Assembly: GCA_018825925.1 (NCBI GenBank)
Contig: JAHKAT010000052.1
Coordinates: forward strand, 1 to 18,388
Direction of reading: 5' to 3'
Length of the DNA stretch: 18,388 nt
DNA from: Bacteroidota bacterium
GTDB lineage: Bacteria; Bacteroidota; Bacteroidia; Flavobacteriales_D; Crocinitomicaceae
Positions 14,559 through 18,388 of the stretch are shown here, piece after piece. Made by a program: the position numbers and the translations under genes. Below the pieces are notes generated by a model that saw only the letters and a list, made by a program, of their open reading frames with translations, searched no databases and was not told where the DNA came from. Positions within the stretch are counted from its first letter, which is position 1, and every line of letters starts with the position of its first letter.

Positions 14559-15968
14559 TTTTCTGGTTTTTCTAGATATTGATTAATCAAAGCGTCGTAA
14601 AATAATTGAGAAGCAATAACTGCTCCTTTGGGCGTAAAATGAATATAATCTTTTCCCGCTAACCCTTTCTCTACCCACGACGGCATAGAGTTTTCACCAC
14701 CCATGGCATCAAATAAATCCCAATATGGAATCCCAAGGCCTTTGGTTACTTTCTTCAATTGTTCCACGCAATAAGGCAACATTGGAAAAGTTTGGTAGGT
14801 GCCATCTATTAAAACCGACATATCGCTCGGTCCTACAAAAAGTATAAATGCATTGGGTCGCAATCTTTTCAAGGTTCTCAATTGCCCTTGTATATAATTG
14901 GCGAAATTCTCCACTTTTTGTTTGTCCTTGAGCATAGGCATAGAGTTTCCACCAAATTGCATGATGATCATATCAGCCGATAAATCGCTTAATTGCTGTG
15001 CAAAAAGAGTTTGATCTATGGAACCAAAAAACGTACCACTCGAACCGCGCATCGCAATATTGTCCACTTGAACTCCGTAATCTCCATCCAAAGAAAAGCC
15101 CATCACATTCGGACTCAATCGTCCTTTGAAAATAAATTTCAACACCCCAGGACTGGAAGGAAAGCTCAAGTTTACGGAATGATATTTACCATCCGTTTGC
15201 AGCGCTTCTTCATGGATCAACTGTCCGTTTTGAAGAACTTGTAAATCACAATCTTCGAAACAAGAGTTATAAAACATTTTTACATTGTTGTAATTTTTCG
15301 CTCGGCCATATGCGTTGGAATGCGGAGCAATTTCTATCCATCCTTCAGAGATGGTGGTGTCGGTTGGGTCTACTTTTTCAGGCGTAAATCTAGCTGCGCT
15401 GTTCATCACCCCGTATTTCCTATTCGAAAGTTTTTCACCACCAAAACAAGTAAATCTTTTGAAATTCCCGCTAAAACTTTGTTTAAAAGAAAAGGTTGGA
15501 TAAACATTATTTGCCGGGATGAGACCAGGTCCATTTCCTCCAAATCGCTCTTGCAAACGCTGTCTGACAAAGGAAGTCATCCGGTCGCCTTCAATTTGTG
15601 AATCACCAAAATGCAGAATGCGCACTTTTTTCTTGTTTACCGATAATTGTTCTAGAACTGCGAAAAATTTCTGAAGTTGTTTTTTGTACCGCATTAGAAG
15701 GAGCCCCCATATCGCCATTTGACTTTCCGGTATATTGCAGCGGTTCCGTTTCGGAAACAACCAAAGAAGTATCCACACTTTGAACAATTTGCGTAATATC
15801 CTTTTGAACGATTTTCTTTTTAAACCACAATTTTTCGGATGAAAAAAAAGTAATTCTCGTGAAACCCAAATTAATGCCGTCATCCGGAATTACGTAACTA
15901 GAAATGCCCAGCACAATCATTATGGAAGCAACAAAAAAGAAAACTTTGTATTTAGGAATGTCCGTCAT
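14555..15968 (-). pseudogene. SGNH/GDSL hydrolase-fold protein, broken by a one-base frameshift
   Basis: First gene of the acylation operon. From the ATG at 15968 the frame gives an N-terminal membrane anchor (VFFFVASIMIVLGISSYVIP), then PDDGINLGFTRITFF, and continues to VQK (residue 96) before stopping at 15603. The catalytic body is in another frame: ILHFGDSQIEGD (block I, GDS nucleophile), MQFGGNSMP (block III) and DYIHFTPKG (block V, Asp and His), ending at 14555. Removing one A from the six-A run on the minus strand (plus strand 15680-15685) joins them as ...NAVQKQLQKFFAVLEQ..., a normal protein of 470 residues. As written, no single frame covers the gene; an ATG at 15883 in the second frame gives 442 residues with an unnatural N-terminus. 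It may be a real mutation or a homopolymer sequencing error. Its stop overlaps the next SGNH gene by 4 bases. Confidence 0.8.
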
Positions 15969-15976
15969 CAGCCCTG

Positions 15977-15984
15977 CAAAAATA
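15977..15984 (-). promoter_or_regulatory. Candidate -7 promoter element of the SGNH/MBOAT operon
   Basis: The minus strand reads TATTTTTG followed by CA, a perfect TAnnTTTG match, 8 bases before the ATG at 15968. No -33 TTTG is found at the usual distance. The spacing to the start codon equals that seen for dusB. It lies in the 147-base divergent region shared with the YyaL-type gene. Confidence 0.5.
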
Positions 15985-16115
15985 AGGAGGAGAATTGAAT
16001 TCCGTGTGAATTTAGTATTTCCACTTAGAACAAGGCTTAAAAATGCGAAAGAAACCTTGGTTTTTATTTCTTTTTGAAAACCATAGGTCGTACATTTTTT
16101 TATTTTTACCGTACA

Positions 16116-18131
16116 ATGAGTACTTCAATCAACGAATTAACAAAAGAAGGTTCGCTTTACCTTCAGCAACACGCCAGCAATCCAGTACATTGGAAGTCAT
16201 TTTCAAATGCAGCCTTTGAGCAGGCTAAAAATGAAAACAAACTCGTTTTAATTAGCATCGGCTACAGCGCTTGTCACTGGTGCCACGTCATGGAGCATGA
16301 AAGCTTTGAAAATGAAGAGGTTGCCAAAATAATGAACGAGCATTTTGTTTGTATTAAAGTAGACCGTGAAGAACGACCTGATGTCGATCAAATTTACATG
16401 GCGGCAGTTCAAATAATGACCGATAGAGGAGGATGGCCTTTGAATTGTTTTACATTGCCCGACGGAAAACCAATTTATGGAGGTACTTATTTTCCAAAGG
16501 ACCAATGGATTCACATCCTACAATCACTGGTTTACACCTATGAAAAAGAGCCCGAGAAAGTTTTGGAATATGCCAATGAATTAACGGAAGGTATTTCAAA
16601 AAGCGAACTCATCGACCAAGCAGCTGTGCTTACTCAGTTTCCTATAGACAAGATAGAAGAACTTATTTTGCGTTGGACAAAGAAATTCGACATTCAAGAA
16701 GGTGGACCAACCAGTGCGCCTAAATTTCCACTGCCGAACAATCATGAATTCTTACTTCGTTATGCCCTAATTCACGCCAATGAAACTGTTTTAAAACAAG
16801 TGGAATTGACGCTTCAAAAAATGGCGCGCGGTGGAATTTACGATCAAATCAGAGGTGGATTTGCACGCTATAGTGTAGATATGTTGTGGAAGGTTCCGCA
16901 TTTTGAAAAGATGTTGTACGACAACGGTCAATTACTTAGTTTATATGCCGCCGCTTATCAAAACGCTTCTAAAAGTGAGTACGCTACTGTTTTAAAACAA
17001 ACCACGGAATGGTTATACGATGAAATGCTTTCTCCTGAAGGAGGGCTCTACTCTGCTGTTGATGCCGATAGCGAAGGAGTAGAAGGAAAGTTTTATTGTT
17101 GGGAAAAAGAAGAATTTGAAAAAGCATTACTCAAGGATCAAAAGTGGGCTTTGGAATATTACAATATAAACCAACGAGGCTATTGGGAAGATGATTTTTA
17201 TATATTGCTTCGTACTATTAGTCCTGAAGCTTTCGCTAAAAAATTAGGCGTTTCTGATGCAGAGTTTAAAGAAATGGTAGAAAATTTAAACGATCATTTA
17301 TTATCCATTCGAGCTCATAAGGTGCGGCCACAAACCGATAAAAAAATAATCACTTCATGGAACGCTTTGGCACTTTCAGGATTGATTGCTACAGATGAAG
17401 CACTAAAAGATTCGACAAGCAAAGTATTGATCCAACGAGTATACAAGTTTCTCAGTTCAGAAATGATTGAACCAAACTTTCAAGTACTTAGAAATTATAA
17501 TCAAGGAAAAGCCTCCATACCAGGGTTTTTGGAAGACTATGCTGCGCTAATCCAATCTTTTATTGATTTGTACTTGTATAATCTGAATGTCGATGCCTTG
17601 GCTCTCGCTAAAAATCTAACCGAATATGTGCTGAGGAAATTCAAACATCCTGAAAGCGGAATGTTTTATTTTTCAGAAGAAAATGAGGAATTGATTGCGC
17701 GAAAAATGGAGTTACACGACAATGTGATGCCAAGCTCTAACAGCATCATGGCAAAAAATCTTTGTCGCTTAGGAATGATTTTAGATCACCCAAAATACAC
17801 TCTTCATAGCCAACAAATGGTCTCCAATATTGCCGATGGGATGGAAATGTATGGCAGCGGTTATTCCAATTGGGCGGATTTATACCTGCATTTTTCCATG
17901 AAAACACATACAATTCTAGTTATTGGAGAACATGCTTTGGAAGGAGTTCGTCAGTTGAAAAAACTAAATTCACCCTCACTTTTTGTTTATGGATGTAATC
18001 AAAGAGGTACCGATTTATTCCGTGACAAGTGGGTTGCAGGCGAAACTTTGTATTATTACTGCTTCGATCAAACCTGTTCAGCACCAACGAAAAATCTTCA
18101 AGAAATACTCGATAAATTAGATCAGAAATAG
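16116..18131 (+). CDS. YyaL/SPATA20-type thioredoxin-domain protein (DUF255)
   Basis: A 671-residue cytoplasmic protein of the YyaL/SPATA20 family. The N-terminal thioredoxin-like domain (about 1-160) carries NPVHW and the redox motif C53-H-W-C56 in SACHWCHVMEHESF, followed by VDREERPDVDQIYM and GGWPLNCF. The remaining 500 residues form an alpha/alpha toroid like that of N-acylglucosamine 2-epimerases and glycoside hydrolases, with KVPHFEKMLYDN and SAVDADSEG as landmarks. The start chosen is the ATG at 16116; a TTG at 16074 would add 14 non-conserved residues. Substrate and function of the family are not firmly known; a redox or sugar-related role has been suggested. It is divergent from the acylation operon, and a sugar kinase follows 131 bases later on the same strand. 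Confidence 0.9.
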   Translation: MSTSINELTKEGSLYLQQHASNPVHWKSFSNAAFEQAKNENKLVLISIGYSACHWCHVMEHESFENEEVAKIMNEHFVCIKVDREERPDVDQIYMAAVQIMTDRGGWPLNCFTLPDGKPIYGGTYFPKDQWIHILQSLVYTYEKEPEKVLEYANELTEGISKSELIDQAAVLTQFPIDKIEELILRWTKKFDIQEGGPTSAPKFPLPNNHEFLLRYALIHANETVLKQVELTLQKMARGGIYDQIRGGFARYSVDMLWKVPHFEKMLYDNGQLLSLYAAAYQNASKSEYATVLKQTTEWLYDEMLSPEGGLYSAVDADSEGVEGKFYCWEKEEFEKALLKDQKWALEYYNINQRGYWEDDFYILLRTISPEAFAKKLGVSDAEFKEMVENLNDHLLSIRAHKVRPQTDKKIITSWNALALSGLIATDEALKDSTSKVLIQRVYKFLSSEMIEPNFQVLRNYNQGKASIPGFLEDYAALIQSFIDLYLYNLNVDALALAKNLTEYVLRKFKHPESGMFYFSEENEELIARKMELHDNVMPSSNSIMAKNLCRLGMILDHPKYTLHSQQMVSNIADGMEMYGSGYSNWADLYLHFSMKTHTILVIGEHALEGVRQLKKLNSPSLFVYGCNQRGTDLFRDKWVAGETLYYYCFDQTCSAPTKNLQEILDKLDQK

Positions 18132-18204
18132 CCCAAAAACGAGTTCCTAACTAAAGAAATTTTCACAAAAAGCCATGTTCCATTTAAAATCTGAAAACAA
18201 GTAA

Positions 18205-18261
18205 CATTCAAACCCATTAAAACTTGTAAAATCCTTACCTTTACGGCTCAAAATTTGAATG
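18205..18261. repeat. 8-bp inverted repeat flanking the sugar-kinase promoter region
   Basis: CATTCAAA (18205-18212) and TTTGAATG (18254-18261) are perfect reverse complements, the second ending one base before the ATG. Between them lies TACCTTTA (18236-18243), one mismatch from the -7 consensus. A second 6-bp pair, ACAAGT/ACTTGT (18197-18202 and 18222-18227), interleaves with it. This could be an operator or chance in AT-rich DNA. Confidence 0.3.
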
Positions 18262-18262
18262 T

Positions 18263-18388
18263 ATGAGCTTATTGACCGTTGGAAGTGTAGCCTTTGATGT
18301 CATTGAAACCCCTTTTGGAAAAACAGATAAAATAATTGGTGGAGCCGGGACCTACATAGCCCTGTCTGCATCGTTTTTTGAAAAAAAC
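18263..18388 (+). CDS. PfkB-family sugar kinase (partial, N-terminus only)
   Basis: Forty-two residues of a carbohydrate kinase of the PfkB/ribokinase family, cut off by the right edge. The first strand LLTVGSVAFDVIETP carries the Asp that in this family contacts the sugar, and the IGGAGTYIALSASFF stretch (25-39) matches the N-terminal PfkB signature, in which a Gly-Gly pair precedes the first helix. Substrate cannot be told from this part. The ATG at 18263 is the only sensible start; the gap to the YyaL-type gene is 131 bases, with no clear terminator, so read-through is possible. Confidence 0.8.
   Translation, partial: MSLLTVGSVAFDVIETPFGKTDKIIGGAGTYIALSASFFEKN

Noticed and set aside
15598..15783. 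Plus-strand frame near the SGNH frameshift
   Set aside because: It is antisense to the broken SGNH gene and does not explain the frame change.
15686..15883. ATG at 15883 as the true start of the first SGNH protein
   Set aside because: The resulting N-terminus is Arg/Lys- and Trp-rich with no signal or anchor, while the other frame over the same DNA gives a proper membrane anchor and linker.
1..18388. CRISPR array, insertion sequence, prophage or tRNA
   Set aside because: No regular repeat-spacer series, transposase, integrase, terminal repeats or cloverleaf sequence was seen on either strand.

Overview
The window reads as chromosomal DNA from a member of the Bacteroidota, most likely a flavobacterium-like marine or freshwater genus. 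The evidence is low GC content, almost no Shine-Dalgarno sequences, copies of the Bacteroidota -7 promoter element TAnnTTTG, lipoprotein and signal sequences of that type, and several families typical of the phylum (a HAEPLY outer-membrane protein, a lipocalin-like lipoprotein, a long MBOAT protein with SGNH partners). The genus is not determined. I see no insertion sequence, prophage, CRISPR array, tRNA or rRNA.

Layout. Everything from 1 to 15968 is coded on the minus strand; only the last 2.3 kb is on the plus strand. In the direction of transcription: (a) 15968 to 11267 is an envelope-acylation operon: an SGNH hydrolase-fold gene broken by a one-base frameshift, a second SGNH protein, and an MBOAT O-acyltransferase. 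The genes overlap by 4 and 20 bases. (b) 10913 to 10476 is a small lipocalin-like lipoprotein with its own terminator. (c) 10113 to 8787 is a small unknown exported protein followed by a HAEPLY-family outer-membrane protein. (d) 8550 to 5947 is a directly abutting VWA-domain / MoxR-like AAA+ pair. (e) 5708 to 3595 is a DUF481-like outer-membrane beta-barrel protein coupled to a DUF2254 inner-membrane protein. (f) 3512 to the left edge is dusB, an alkyltransferase-like protein, an SDR oxidoreductase, a CruF-type carotenoid protein and crtZ, with spacings of 35 and 9 bases, a 17-base overlap and a 1-base gap.

On the plus strand, a YyaL-type thioredoxin-domain protein (16116-18131) is divergent from the acylation operon, and a PfkB-family sugar kinase starts at 18263 and runs off the right edge. 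crtZ runs off the left edge.

How the genes work together. The carotenoid end (CruF-like hydratase plus CrtZ hydroxylase) probably makes a hydroxylated carotenoid; the SDR may take part, but that is inferred only from tight linkage. The MBOAT/SGNH operon resembles systems in which a membrane acyltransferase passes acyl groups across the inner membrane and SGNH partners transfer or remove them on a cell-envelope polymer. The AAA+/VWA pair resembles a chelatase or MoxR chaperone module with no identified target. I found no clear sign of a wholly new system. The best leads are the frameshifted SGNH gene, the unusual architecture of the MBOAT protein, and the unexplained AAA/VWA and HAEPLY modules.
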